Shown: piece by piece, positions 1 to 10,550 of the stretch
Position numbering within the stretch: position 1 is the first letter of the stretch
Layout: every line of letters begins with the position of its first letter
Source: Aplectana chamaeleonis
Lineage: Eukaryota; Nematoda; Chromadorea; Rhabditida; Cosmocercidae
Length of the DNA: 64,000 bases
Assembly (NCBI GenBank): GCA_029168955.1
Contig: JAPDOI010000039.1
Location: forward strand, 2,480,001-2,544,000
Direction of reading: 5' to 3'
Translations under genes and position numbers: made by a program
Notes under the pieces: model-generated
What the model was told of the DNA's origin: nothing
Database searches by the model: none
Seen by the model: only the letters and a program-made list of their open reading frames with translations

Positions 1-65
1 AAAGCAAAAAGAAAGAAGACGAATCGGCAGAAGGCGCTGGAATAACGCGCCCCAATCGGCTCCTC

Positions 66-168
66 TTCGAAGCTGCCCCACCACTATGCAGGGCGCTGTG
101 CTGAACGCTCATCCTTCCTTCGTGGCACCCGCTAAGCACAGCGCCTGCTTGGTGATGGGGCAGCTTTC
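66..168. repeat. Imperfect hairpin, 34-bp arms
   Basis: The segment at about 68-101 (GAAGCTGCCCCACCAC...) is the inverted complement of 134-168 (...GGTGATGGGGCAGCTTTC), with a loop of about 32 bases and few mismatches. It is seen directly. It could be the core of a MITE or a transcribed hairpin; nothing decides between them. Confidence 0.7.
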
Positions 169-311
169 AGCCCCTATAGCCCCATAGTCAAGATTATTTT
201 TCTTGCCCTAGCGATTCTTTTTATATAGGATTGTTAGTAAGGCTTTCTGCGCTGCAGCTACGTGCGAATAGCTCAATCCGGGATCCATGTAGGAGAAAAA
301 TTTTTAAAGCT

Positions 312-400
312 CCTTCAAAACAGCATCTGGAAACTAATTTTTAGGTGTGATACAATCGATTGTACTACATCTCAAAATAGTTTCCAGAGGCCGTTTTGAA
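312..400. repeat. Near-perfect palindrome centred on ACAATCGATTGT
   Basis: The left half (TTCAAAACAGC, TCTGGAAACTA) is mirrored by the right half (TAGTTTCCAGA, GCCGTTTTGAA) around a perfect 12-base centre, with roughly 40-bp arms and a handful of mismatches. The near absence of a loop argues for a foldback remnant; mismatch spacing would also fit a microRNA precursor only if a loop were larger. Confidence 0.7.
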
Positions 401-1344
401 CTATTTTCAAAGGTTATTTGTTAAGTATTGTAGGTTCTATTGTGCTTAATCGCCGCTATTGTAGAGCTATATGCTTCCCGTGGCCTCATTACTAGTGCTT
501 ATGTTTGTCAATATTCGTAATGTAGGCAGTTATCATCGTTACCACTCCTTTTAGATTCCTACTAGGCTATTTCCTTTCGTTCATTCGGCTAGTTATTGTT
601 TCGTCGATCAGTCGGCGCAGAGGCAGGGACGCGAGGAAATCACTCCCGCCTCCCTCGCAACCCTATGCCTGTCGCTGTACTATCTCGTCGCAGTGCATGC
701 TGCTATCAATTGACCCCGCCCTCTGCCTTTTTAAGGCGAGGCGTTTCGTTGTATTGGATTCATTGTCATATCGTTGTTTGGAGAGATGACTCTCCCAATA
801 AGCATCTAAAACCACCAGTAGACGTTATTGTTCTCCTATATGGCTCCCGGACTAACTTCTCCTCGCGTTGCTGCAACGCAAAAAGCTCTATGAACAATTT
901 CGACAAATATTTGCGAGTCTTTCTTTACAATCCTGGAGTGATGTTTTTTCGAGGACCCCAATTAGTGTTCCGCTCTTCAGCTTGCAGCTGCGTCTATCAT
1001 TTGTTTTCTACTGCAATTATGGAACAATCAAAGGTATTGAATGGAGATTTGAAGACCTTCCCCCTGATTGCGGTCATTACCTCTTCACGGGGAGAGGCTG
1101 ATGACATCAAGGGATTCGGGAGGGAGTCGGATCAAAGCTGACCTGTATCACACCTCGCGTTGTGGCCTTCTAGCATATTATGATGAGTTTCTGTCCAAGA
1201 GCAAGGTCCTTGTGCCCCACTTCAGCAGCATTTGCGTATTAGTAAATAAAAAAAAACTAAATAAAAAATAAAATAACTCATGAGGATAAATGCTGACTCC
1301 GCCCTTGTGCGAATGTTTCGAGAGAAGTCTTCTATTTGTTGGAT
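401..1344. other. Unannotated spacer
   Basis: No gene, mobile element or tandem repeat was recognised. A 181-codon open frame at 596-1141 has no recognisable domain and composition like the surrounding non-coding DNA, so it is not called. Confidence 0.4.
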
Positions 1345-2060
1345 TTTCGAGGAATGCAACTTCTTAGGTGAAACACATTAACGTGTTCTCTTCACATTGG
1401 AGGGCTGTCAAAGAAGAAGCTTTGCGAGGCGGATTCTTCCGTCCAGCGCTTGCAGAACGCTTCGAAAGAAGCACCTCCGGTTGAGCAACCAAGAAGAAGT
1501 TTCTCTACGTCTCAGAGGATACAACATCTACTTAAAGGCAGTGCCCACGATAAATTTCGTCCCCGGATTTTGGCCGGAAATTGAAAGTTCAGTCTCATTG
1601 GAGCACTGGGATCGAAAGAATGAACGAAAACTAGCCCGTAAGAGCTCTATACGGCTCCGAAGTCCGCTCGCGCCATCCCTTCCGCTCGCGGTCGAGTTCT
1701 CCCAGGAACAATTTGGTCCGCTTCTACATTAGAATTGGAGCGCGAGCGCGGCTGAGTTTTTGCATTGAAGCGCATTTTCGCACGCTGTCCACTTCAGGCC
1801 CATGCCCGCCCAACTCATACACCGTTGAAATGTGGCTTCTAAGAAGAAGAGCTGATTTTGGATGTTTCGCAGCGTTTTTCATGATTCTTTCTTCACTGAG
1901 GAAACAGTCAGACTCTAAACCTTCGTTTTCTTGTGGAAACTCGAAAACGATTTTTATCGTGAACACTGCCTTTAAACAAAGAAGGTGCTCTTCGGCGGAG
2001 GCGCGAGACACACGCATAGAGCACAGAAAATGCAGATTCCGAGTACCATTTAATCTTAGC
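1345..2060 (+). pseudogene. RTE-type LINE relic, linker between endonuclease and reverse transcriptase
   Basis: The DNA at 1350-1532 aligns by eye to 63025-63195 of the much better preserved RTE copy at the right edge (shared AACG.GTT, AAGAAGAA..TTTGCGA.GCGGA, CTACGTCTCAGAGG and ACAACATCTACTT). The homology resumes after 1976 (GGTGCTCT.CG) once the MITE at 1536-1971 is removed. Stops and frameshifts are present. In RTE elements this stretch links the AP-type endonuclease to the reverse transcriptase. It is a dead fragment, useful mainly because it dates and proves the MITE insertion. Confidence 0.65.
1536..1971. mobile_element. MITE family A copy 1 (436 bp, TTAA target)
   Basis: Ends are inverted: AGGCAGTG at the left and CACTGCCT at the right, followed inward by CACGAT/ATCGTG. 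TTAA stands on both sides (1532-1535 and 1972-1975), and removing the element with one TTAA restores the RTE sequence it sits in. There is no coding capacity. TTAA duplication is known for the piggyBac superfamily; the assignment to a piggyBac-driven family is inference. Confidence 0.8.
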
Positions 2061-3778
2061 TCACGGGTAAGTCGTTCATGCATACGGGCCCTGGTCAATT
2101 GAATCTAGGCTTCTTCTCCGAGGAATATTTTTTATCGATATTTGACGGGTCGCACGGGACCGACATTTAAACGCTTTCTCGAATTCTGTAAGAACATCCC
2201 AAGCGGGCCGGATATGGACGGTCTCACCGGTTGTGTTTCATACCCAAACTCCATCTGCAAACTCTGACGGGATCCTAACGAAACAGAGTTCGAGCTTAGA
2301 TACCCGCGAAGTTTTAGAAAAGAATATCTTGTCTTGGGGAGGTATAAAGAATAGAGGGTATAAATGGAGGTTTGAGGGAATGCAGCCCACAACACGTGAA
2401 AACAGCGAAACAACGGCACTCTACTTGAAGACTGCACTAGAATCTGGTTTTTCGTAACTTGACATGAAATATCGAATTGGATAGTTCCTCCCAGACTGCT
2501 AAAATCCTCTTTATAGGTGTGTGTTTCACGGCTATCTCTAGGCCTAGTCCTATGCGTTTTTACCTTTCTCTCTGGAGTCTGCGTTTTCATCTACCTAGGA
2601 ATTTCATCAAAGATGTTGAGAACGGGTGAGCTAGTCTTCTCCCTTTAAACTTTTTTCAAGCGTTAATTTAAGTTCCGCATGCATCCCGTTTTGAAGAGAA
2701 GTTGGTTCACAATTACAGAGACACGTCGAAGACATCAACGGCGAATCCCCATTCCATATCCATCCATCTAATGAGGGACTTCTTTGTAAAATACGATTAC
2801 ACTTACCAAAATGACTACTGACTGGACAGGTTTTCTGGACTTTTATTGTTGTCAAGGTGATTTATCAGCTACTCATACTGCTGTAACACTGCTCGAAGTG
2901 TTTGGAACCCATTCACATAATATTATACTGAACACGTGAAGAAGTGGCTCTCACACAAAGTGCGATTAAAAACCAGAGCAGTAAATTCCACGGCTACATT
3001 CCAAGCCCTCATTGGAAATACCCATTTCTAACAGACTGTCTTTCATGCTTGTATATATGCATAATAAATATTTACTGCCTTACGTCTTTTCGAGAGAACT
3101 TTATGACACCTCGTCTCTAAAGTTGTATTTCACCGCCTACACATGTATCACCGCCTACACGTGTATCACACGAAAGTATGTACTGCGATTCGCGGGAGCC
3201 CAGGAGGAAATTGAAACAAACGCTTCAGAGGCATCGTTCGCGCCGAGAGCCACTTTCAAATTTTCACGTTTAATGTCAAGAATGATCTCGGTAGACCACA
3301 CCGCTAAGCTACGGCGCGTCAAAAACGAGGGGTTATGAGGTTGGAAGGGGTTAACGGTGAGGATCCGCCACCAGTTCTCCCCAGTCATCTACCACTTTTA
3401 TGTTAGAATCTTGTTTGATGGCCGCAACAACATAGAATGTTGTTGCGATCAACAAACAACATGAAAAACAGTTACGGCTCAAACTCCACATACAGAAAAC
3501 TTTGAGAATGACAGTGACGGTCTCGGAATGAAGAAATAGTTCAAGAACAATTTTGGATAACAATCGAAATTCAAATTCAAATTTACAGGGTGTTCAGACT
3601 GACGTTTCATCACAAATGAAGTTTTTCATGGGCCTTTCGACATTTTCGTTCACCAGAGGGGCCAAGCTATACAAAAACATTCAAAAATAATATACGGTAT
3701 TCTGCGCGTACGATGCCTTTGGAAACGACGAGTAAGTCCAAGTTATTTTGAGTCAATAAATGCTATGGACACGGGGCT
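2061..3778. other. Unannotated spacer
   Basis: AT-rich DNA with no convincing gene. The stretch 3600-3715, ending in CGTACGATGCCTTTGG, resembles 21600-21745 (CGCACGATGCCTTTGA) and is probably an eroded dispersed repeat. Short open frames here have no recognisable domains. Confidence 0.4.
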
Positions 3779-4273
3779 CAAAAGCACAGTACACGCTCAA
3801 GCATGAGTTTTATGATTTTTATTTGATTAAAGTAGTAGACTTCTCCTATATAGAACGTGGCAAGGGCGAGATCTCAATTCCTCCAAATAAGCGAGATATC
3901 AGCGACCACCACAGGCCCGACCTCCTTCGCTCACCACCGGGGGACACACCCCTTCCTCTACCAGATTTCCGAACTCGATAGCGGTTAGATGAATGGGTGA
4001 ATTCTCAAGAAGTAGTTGTTCTTCAGTCCATCGTCAGACTGTCTGCTTATCCTGGCTCGCTCTCGCGCAACGTTTGCGATTGAAGTGAAATACAGGGCTG
4101 AGACAATCCGTCCACCATTTTTTTTACCATCAAAACACAGGCATCTTTGAAGAGCCATAACTCTGTTTATAGGGGGTCTTGGACGATTTCAGAGATACCA
4201 CTGTGATCAGCGTGTGACTCTCTCCAATATCAGCATAAAAACTTCAAAATAAATTTATGGGTGTTCTATGCCT
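3779..4273. mobile_element. MITE family B copy 3
   Basis: This is the reverse complement of the family B element at 40905-41388. It shares AAGCACAGTACAC at the left end, the internal block around CGAGATATCAGCGACCACCA, the block around GTGATCAGCGTGTGACTC, and a right end with GTTCTATGCCT. The ends are eroded and the TTAA flanks are lost. Confidence 0.7.
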
Positions 4274-4343
4274 CTAAGTTTTGAGGGAAAATGATTTTGC
4301 GATCGTTTCTTTGAAATGTCGCTCGTGCGGAGTAGCAACGAAA

Positions 4344-4344
4344 T

Positions 4345-4395
<51 letters not shown>
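4344..4395. repeat. (TTTA)13 microsatellite, probable LINE 3' tail
   Basis: An uninterrupted tetranucleotide repeat. On the minus strand it reads (TAAA)n and begins just downstream of the CR1-like LINE on that strand, the position expected for the short tandem tail that target-primed retrotransposition leaves. Confidence 0.9.
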
Positions 4396-4665
4396 TATAT
4401 GCTACATAAATTAGGCATGATATACAAGGAAAAGCAAAGAGAAACACTGAAAAACAAAGTGACATTTAACCACGACAGTAGAATATTTGAAGCCTTGCGT
4501 TTAAACGATAGAAAAGATTTGGGAACAGTTTGGAGATTTAGTTTTGACCCAGCTGTACCGGTAAAGCTGTTCAACCTAAGACTAGTTTTGGGTACACTAT
4601 AAGAGATTTTCTCCGAGCTACCCCGTGTTTTAGATGCCATATGCCATGAAGCCGAAAAATTTGGA

Positions 4666-5189
4666 TTAGTCGGTTCTCACCATTCCATTCACAATTTTAA
4701 TGATCACGCACACGTCATTTCGCTTGCGCCTGGACTCCAGCGAATGCAACGATAGTTCTTGATTTCGCCTAATAGGACCACGTACTCTAGTGTATGAGAA
4801 TCCATTACGTCTTAAGAAAAGTTTGCGAGTAAAACTATTTTGCATTTTTTCTAAAAGTCCGATATCTTTCTTTTTGCATGGACAGAATACTGCAGTACCT
4901 GATGTCATTATAGGAAGAACATTAACTTTATATGCATGCGCCAACACGCTTTCATCACAAGTCGACAAGCCTTTAAAAATATGGAAGGTGCGTACAAACG
5001 CTTTTTAGAGATGGCTTGAAAATGGGCAGAGAAGTGAAGCTGATTGTCATACTGGAACCCGAGATTCTTAACAGTCGTGACCGTTGTTATCGAGTGACCA
5101 TCGAGCATGCAGGTGGTCGGAAGACTGTTTCCTACCTCAAGTGGACGGTTTTCTCGGGAGCCAGCGGTAAACTCCAAACTTTCGACCAT
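4666..5189 (-). pseudogene. LINE C-terminal region
   Basis: Two overlapping frames (4908-5189 and 4666-4968) carry the region after the polymerase. VKNLGFQYD is the usual conserved strand after the thumb; KKKDIGLLEKMQNSFTRK and LHSLESRR are typical of CR1-like C-termini. At least two frameshifts separate these from the polymerase frame. Confidence 0.8.
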
Positions 5190-6025
5190 TCCTGTACCCT
5201 GTCAAGAGCGGCTTGTATCTTACGCACATCCCCAAGCGATTGTATTTTGCTATATATTTTTACATCATCAGCAAATTGTTTACAAACCACTCCGGTACCT
5301 TCCAGCAACAGGGGAAGCTCTGCGATATAGATAGCGAATAGAATTGGCGATAAAACACCTCCCTGAGGAACTCCACTACTAACCAAGCGGCTAGACGAAA
5401 AGCTAGAGCCCACTTTGACTTGGAAAGTACGATCACTGAGATAGTTTTTTATCCAACTACACACCAATGGATGGAACTTTAGCTTCTCAAGTTTGAGCAT
5501 GAGCTTGTGGTGGTCAACCCTGTCGAAGGCTTTCGAGAAATCCAAATAAATCACATCACACGCGGTCCTAGACTCTAAGTACTCACTCCAATCATTTATA
5601 CATTCCGGCAAATTTATTTCAACGGACTTCCCCGCAACAAAACCATGTTGATTATTGGGAATAATTGAGTTCATTTCCAAATGTTCTACAATGTGTTTTT
5701 TGAGGACCTTTTTGAATGTTCTGCAAAAAATCGAGGTGATACTCACTGGACTATAGTTATCCACTACTTGAGAAGGTTCTTTCTTCAACAAAGGAGTAAC
5801 AAACGATTGTTTCCACTTTTGTGGAACTTCTGAATACCAAATAGATTGATTGAAAAGATAAGCCAGAGGACCAGCAATTACGTGTGCTATGTTTTTGACA
5901 AAAACCGCAGGAATGAGATCAGGAGTCATAGACATGGATACAGGCAACTTGAACAGGATGTCAAAAATTTTATCATTCTCAAAAAAAATGGGAAATTGTT
6001 CATAGGGGTCTGGGCTACGGGGCAA
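5132..6025 (-). pseudogene. LINE reverse transcriptase domain
   Basis: 297 codons in one frame. Visible motifs in order are TPDLIPAVF at the start, VSITSI (normally RPISLT-like), a GF.AGKS block, YLDFSKAFDRVDH (motif A with the first catalytic Asp), SSGVPQGGVLSPILF (motif B) and FADDVKIY (motif C with both catalytic Asp). The core residues survive, but the frame is separated from the endonuclease by another frame (5926-6612) and closes before the thumb region. Confidence 0.9.
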
Positions 6026-6337
6026 AAAGAAGGAGAAGAACTGCTGATTTCCCCGCGAACTTCGCAGAGTTTGTCCGCAAGCAGATTTGATTTATCAGTC
6101 TCCATAATTGCGACCGCATCAACCTTCCTCAAACATGGGATTCTGTTCGATTTATCAAGTCTTTTATTCAAAAATTTATAAAAGCCTCGCTGATTGCTAC
6201 CGTTAATTGCCCTCTTCTCCAAATTTCTAATATATTTCGAAAGACGACATTCAAATCTAGAAGAGAAGCACCGAAAGTTTTCCCAATCCGAATGCGACTG
6301 AGAACTCGACGCTAGTGAAAAAAGACAGTACCTATGA

Positions 6338-7228
6338 TCAAGCATATTTTGCAGATAAGAGGGAAGCAAAGAGCAATTCATATTTGGCATCAAAAGAGCC
6401 AGTACTCTCAGAATAGTCTCTCCATCCAACAGTAGAAAGGTAGAAGCCAAGACTGTCATAATTACATCGAGCGAATTCCCGAACCAACGTAAAGTGAGGT
6501 GACATATGTTCACATTCAAGATCGAAACTGACACTGGATTGGTCACTAGAGCCAACAGGTGGTCCAACTGCCAAGTTTCCAACCAGTGTATGGTCGTTAT
6601 ATAGAACAACATCGAGGCAGTTAATTCCCCTAGTTGGCTCTTTCACCAGTTGACCAAAGTCGTGAGTAGCTAGCATAGTCACAAAAACAGAAATACTCGG
6701 CGGTATAAGGTTTTCCAGGTCATTCCAGTCTATTTCCGAATAATCAATGTCACCTACAATTACTGATGGGTACTCGCAACAGACAATGTCACTGATAGTT
6801 TTGGAAAGAAGCTCGTTGAATGGAGCCGGACAAGAAGGAGCTCTGTAGACGGTTTTCACTCTAACTCTCTGGCAATCGAAAATAATATCAAAGGCTAAAA
6901 TTTCGAATGCATCAGGAATGTACTCGGAGACCACCACAGCCAGGCAAAAAGTGTTCCTTAGGAGACAAATTACGCCACCCCCTTGTTTTCTCTTCCTATC
7001 GCAACGCAAAGCTTGATACTCACTAGTTAAATTGCACAGCATTGACGAAAGAGAATGATCGGATTTGAGCCATATTTCAGAGAAGACATACAAATCAAAA
7101 TTGTTTCCAAATACAAAACTTATATAGCTAGAATTTTTCGGAATCGATCGCACATTTGCATAAAAACAAGTAACCCTTCTCTGAGACGGCTTAAAATCCG
7201 ATCCTTCTAGTTTAAAGATAACTGACAT
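6338..7228 (-). pseudogene. LINE endonuclease domain (exonuclease-endonuclease-phosphatase fold)
   Basis: 296 codons. The order CFYANVRSI near the N-terminus, SEIWL (the E of the active site), the YRAP strand, GDIDYSEIDW and SSDQS near residue 235 matches the apurinic-type endonuclease that nicks the target in CR1-type elements. Two catalytic positions look damaged: the usual GDFN reads GDID, and the terminal S-D-H reads S-D-Q. With the frameshifts around it, the enzyme is inferred to be dead. Confidence 0.85.
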
Positions 7229-7490
7229 CGAGACTGTAAAGAACTCTCCGACAAATCGGCTCTTGGACGAGGGCTACACGGCCACCCTCCACCATGTGTT
7301 CCGCGGAAAGGCGCCCCATTTTCGACTCAAGATCCAAATTCCTTTTTGTAAGAGAATCAAAGGACTGATGAGTGTTGACCAAATGAAGCAAAATCTCCTT
7401 CACATAACATGGAAGAGACTCATCCGTTCTCAGTCGATCGATCGCACCACCAATGTCCACACTTCCGGTGCCCATTCCATCGCATCTCAT
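7212..7490 (-). pseudogene. LINE upstream ORF fragment, coiled-coil-like
   Basis: 92 codons directly upstream of, and overlapping by 17 bases, the endonuclease frame. The central part (residues about 30-65) has leucines and charges spaced as in a short coiled coil, as is common in ORF1 proteins of non-LTR elements. No zinc knuckle is seen. It may instead be the N-terminal extension of ORF2 displaced by a frameshift. Confidence 0.45.
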
Positions 7491-7548
7491 ACACTGGAGG
7501 GGGCTAGCGCTGCTCTTCAGGGGGGCAACCCTCCAGGCACCGGCGCTT

Positions 7549-7570
7549 GCCCCCCCCCCGATCGGGGGGG
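7549..7570. repeat. Poly-C/poly-G palindrome
   Basis: A run of ten C is followed by GATC and seven G, giving a perfect C7-GATC-G7 palindrome. It can form a hairpin or tetraplex and is a likely assembly trouble spot. Confidence 0.9.
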
Positions 7571-7603
7571 CTACCGCTGGAGTGACAATTTGGTTTGATC
7601 GGA

Positions 7604-7790
7604 GCCCCCGTCACTGCCCTGAAGCCCCCCTGTCACTGCCCTGAAGCCCACTGTCACTGCCTTGAAGCCCCCCTGTCACTGCCTTGAAGCCCCCCTGTCA
7701 CTGCCCTGAAGCCCCCGTGTCACTGCCCCGGAGCCATGACGTCATGGCTCCGGAGCAGTGACGTCACTACCCGGAGCAGTGACGTCGTCC
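7604..7790. repeat. Minisatellite M1 (21-bp unit) with a 44-bp palindrome
   Basis: Six copies of a unit of the form TGTCACTGCCCTGAAGCCCC repeat every 21 bases. The array runs into a palindrome at 7719-7762 whose central 26 bases (7728-7753, centre TGACGTCA) are perfect. The CTGAAGCCC and GACGTCA words recur in array M4 near 23.7 kb. Confidence 0.85.
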
Positions 7791-8282
7791 TCCCCCCCCG
7801 TAAAGCGTCTCCGCCTTCCTCCAAAAATATCCCTTTCTGACAGTGACTCGAAGTCGCCGTCCAGGGCCGGCCCTGTTGGGCCGAATGCGGCTCTCCATGA
7901 GGTGAGGCGCCTTTTATTCCGGTCGAGCACGTGATAGATCACAGGAGAAATCACGTCAAATTGGGACAAAACTCGAAGTGAATGACGATGCGTGCGTTTG
8001 GCCTACTATGCCTTCTCCGGCCTCTATTGTCGCAAACTACCTTCTACGACTTCTTCCCATCTTTTCCCTCTCTTCCTCTCGGGGAGGGGCAAGCGCGGAG
8101 GAGAGCAGGGGCCTCCCCTGAAGCCCCCCTCGGGGGAGGCCTGCGCTGTCGCTCCCCCAAGCCGAAAACGGGCTCTATTGTCCGGCGCTTGCCCCCCCCC
8201 CCACGCAGAGTCTGAGATTCAGAAACGCTCTTCCTCGAACCAGCTCGAGTCGTAACCATTTCCACAGCACTAGAAAAGAATG
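7791..8282. other. GC-rich spacer with hairpins
   Basis: The words GGCGCTTGCCCCCCCC occur at about 7542 and 8178, and 8083-8155 folds on itself (AGGGGCCTCCCC, CGGGGGAGGCCT). Overlapping open frames on both strands follow from composition. No gene is called. Confidence 0.5.
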
Positions 8283-8964
8283 TGAATTCCTGGAAGTTTA
8301 GGTTTCTGGCAAAAGTGAAGATTTGGCATGGACATGTTTTCAAAAAACTAGAAAGATACTCAGCGAAAAGGGGTAACTAAAAAAAAGTAAAAAAGAGTAT
8401 TGAAATATTCCACAGAACGATTTGGTGCAGATTAATTTGGTTTTTGGGAAATTTAGTGAAATAGCCGAAAGTATGATTTGGCAATTGATTGCACCAACTA
8501 TTGATAAGTGTTGTGCAAAACGAGAGATCGCATTGTATGAGCTTATCCGTAGAACATATCAAAGCGAAATCACGCGTGATATGGGGAGCAGTAGACTTTC
8601 GGGAGCTGTAATGTGGCAGTCACCACGTGCTAAGTGGAATACAGCCAAGTATTCGATCTATATCACGCGTGATTTTGCTTTGATATGTTCTACGGATAAG
8701 CCCATACAATGCGATCTCTCGTTTTGCACAACACTTATCAATAGTTGGTGCAAACTCAACTGCCAAATCATACTTTCAGCTATTTCACAAAATTTCCCAA
8801 AGACCAAATTATTCTACACCAAGTCGTTTTGTGGGATATTTTGAAACATTTTTTACTTTTCTTTAGTTTCCCCTTTTCGCTGATTATCTTTCTAGTTTTT
8901 TCTGAAAACATGGCCATGCCAAATCTTCACTTTTGCCAGGAACCTAAACTTTCAGGAATTCCAT
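8283..8964. mobile_element. Foldback element FB1 (arms about 300 bp)
   Basis: The sequence 8283-8583 returns as its inverted complement at 8659-8964 around a 75-bp centre. The arms meet the centre at ATCACGCGTGAT on both sides. Similarity is high with small indels. No transposase is encoded. It is a non-autonomous foldback or the product of an inverted duplication. Confidence 0.85.
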
Positions 8965-9029
8965 TTATTTCTCCTAAAGGTTTCCTTTCTAACATGATTT
9001 ATGCCTTGTGGTGTTAATTCAAAGTAAAC

Positions 9030-10385
9030 CCAACACTTTCTATGACGTCCTGAACACTCCCACTGTTGTCCTGCACACTTTCTATGAAGTCCTGCACACT
9101 CACACTAATGTCGTGCACACTTTCTATGAGGTCCTGCACACTCACACTAATGTCGTGCACACTGTCTATGACGTCCTGAACACTCCCGCTAATGTCCTGC
9201 ACACTTTCTATGAGGTCCTTCACATTCTCACTGATGCCCTGCACACTTTATATGAAGTCCTGCACACTCCCACTAATGTCCTGCACACTTTCTATGAGGT
9301 CCTGAACACTCCCGCTAATGTCCTGCACACTTTCTATGAGGTCTTTCACATTCTCACTGATGCCCTGCACACTTTATATGAAGTCCTGCACACTCCCACT
9401 AATGTCCTGCACACTTTATATGAAGTCCTGCACACTCCCACTAATGTCGTGCACACTTTCTATGAGGTCCTGCACACTCCCACTGATGTCCTGCACACTT
9501 TCTAAGAGGTCCTGAACACTCCCGCTAATGTCCTGCACACTTTCTATGAGGTCCTTCACATTCTCACTGATGACCTGCACACTTTATATGAAGTCCTGCA
9601 CACTCCCACTAATGTCCTGCACACTTTCTATGAGGTTCTGCACATTCTCACTGATGTCCTGCACACTTTATATGAAGTCCTGCACACTCCCACTAATGTC
9701 GTGCACACTTTCTATGAGGTCCTGCACACTCCCACTGATCTCCTGCACACTTTCTAAGAGGTCCAGCACACTCCCGCTAATGTCCTGCACACTTTCTATG
9801 AGGTCCTGCACATTCTCACTGATGTCCTGCACACTGTATATGAAATCCTGCACACTCCCACTAATATCCTGCACTCTTTCTATGAGGTCCTGCACATTCT
9901 CACTAATCTCCTGCACACTTTATATGAAGTCCTGCACACTCCCTCTAATGTCCTGCGCACTTTATATGACGCCCTGTACACTTTCTATGACGTCCTGCAC
10001 ACTCCCGCTGACGTCTTGCACACTCCCACTGATGTCCTGCACACTTTCTATGACGTCCTGCTTACTCCCACTGATGTCCTGCACACTTTTCATAACGTCC
10101 TGCACACTTTCTATGACGTCCTGAACACTCCCACTGATGTCCTGCACACTTTCTATGAAGTCCTGCACACTCACACTAATGTCGTTCACACTTTCTATGA
10201 GGTCCTGCACACTCCCACTGATCTCCTGCACACTTTCTAAGAGGTCCTGCACACTCCCTCTAATGTCCTGAACACTTTCTATGAGGTCCTTCACACTCCC
10301 ACTAATGCCCTGCACACTTTCTAAGAGGTCCTGCACACTGTCACCGGGGTTCCTCACGCTTTCTACGGCTTTCTGCGCACTCCTG
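9030..10385. repeat. Minisatellite M2 (42-bp unit made of two 21-mers)
   Basis: About 32 copies of a 42-bp unit: CACACTTTCTATGAGGTCCTG plus a related 21-mer with CACTCCCACTAATGTCCTG. Because 42 is divisible by three, frames on both strands stay open for long distances and translate as heptad-like repeats. Variants TTTATATGA on the minus strand and TTTCTAAGA on the plus strand put stops into every frame, so no protein is called. Confidence 0.95.
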
Positions 10386-10550
10386 AGTCACACCGTGCGG
10401 TGTTCCGAAAAGTACTTCCACGATCCCGTCGTATTGATTGAAGCGTTGCCCCGTCAAATCCTGAGCAAAAGCCTATCAGTACCGGTGTTTATTTTCGTTG
10501 GTTCATTTTTACGAATGAGTAACTATCGGTTGGTTTATAATAATATGTTT

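Larger units (their letters stand above)
4396..7495 (-). mobile_element. CR1-like non-LTR retrotransposon, decayed
   Basis: Endonuclease, reverse transcriptase and C-terminal regions follow in the right order on the minus strand and end in a (TAAA)n tail. The pieces lie in all three frames, so there are several frameshifts. The 5' limit near 7495 is set by the end of similarity to protein and is uncertain. Family placement rests on the domain order, the tail and the C-terminal CKKKDI..LLE..QNSFTRK motif. Confidence 0.85.

Noticed and set aside
596..1141. 181-codon open frame
   Set aside because: No domain, no splice support, and overlapping frames of similar quality; expected by chance in 64 kb.
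4790..6181. Plus-strand frames over the LINE
   Set aside because: Shadows of the minus-strand endonuclease and reverse transcriptase.
9008..10357. Long repetitive open frames on both strands as a coiled-coil protein gene
   Set aside because: The 42-bp period preserves any frame; stops arise repeatedly from unit variants in all frames, and no start context, splice site or unique sequence accompanies them.
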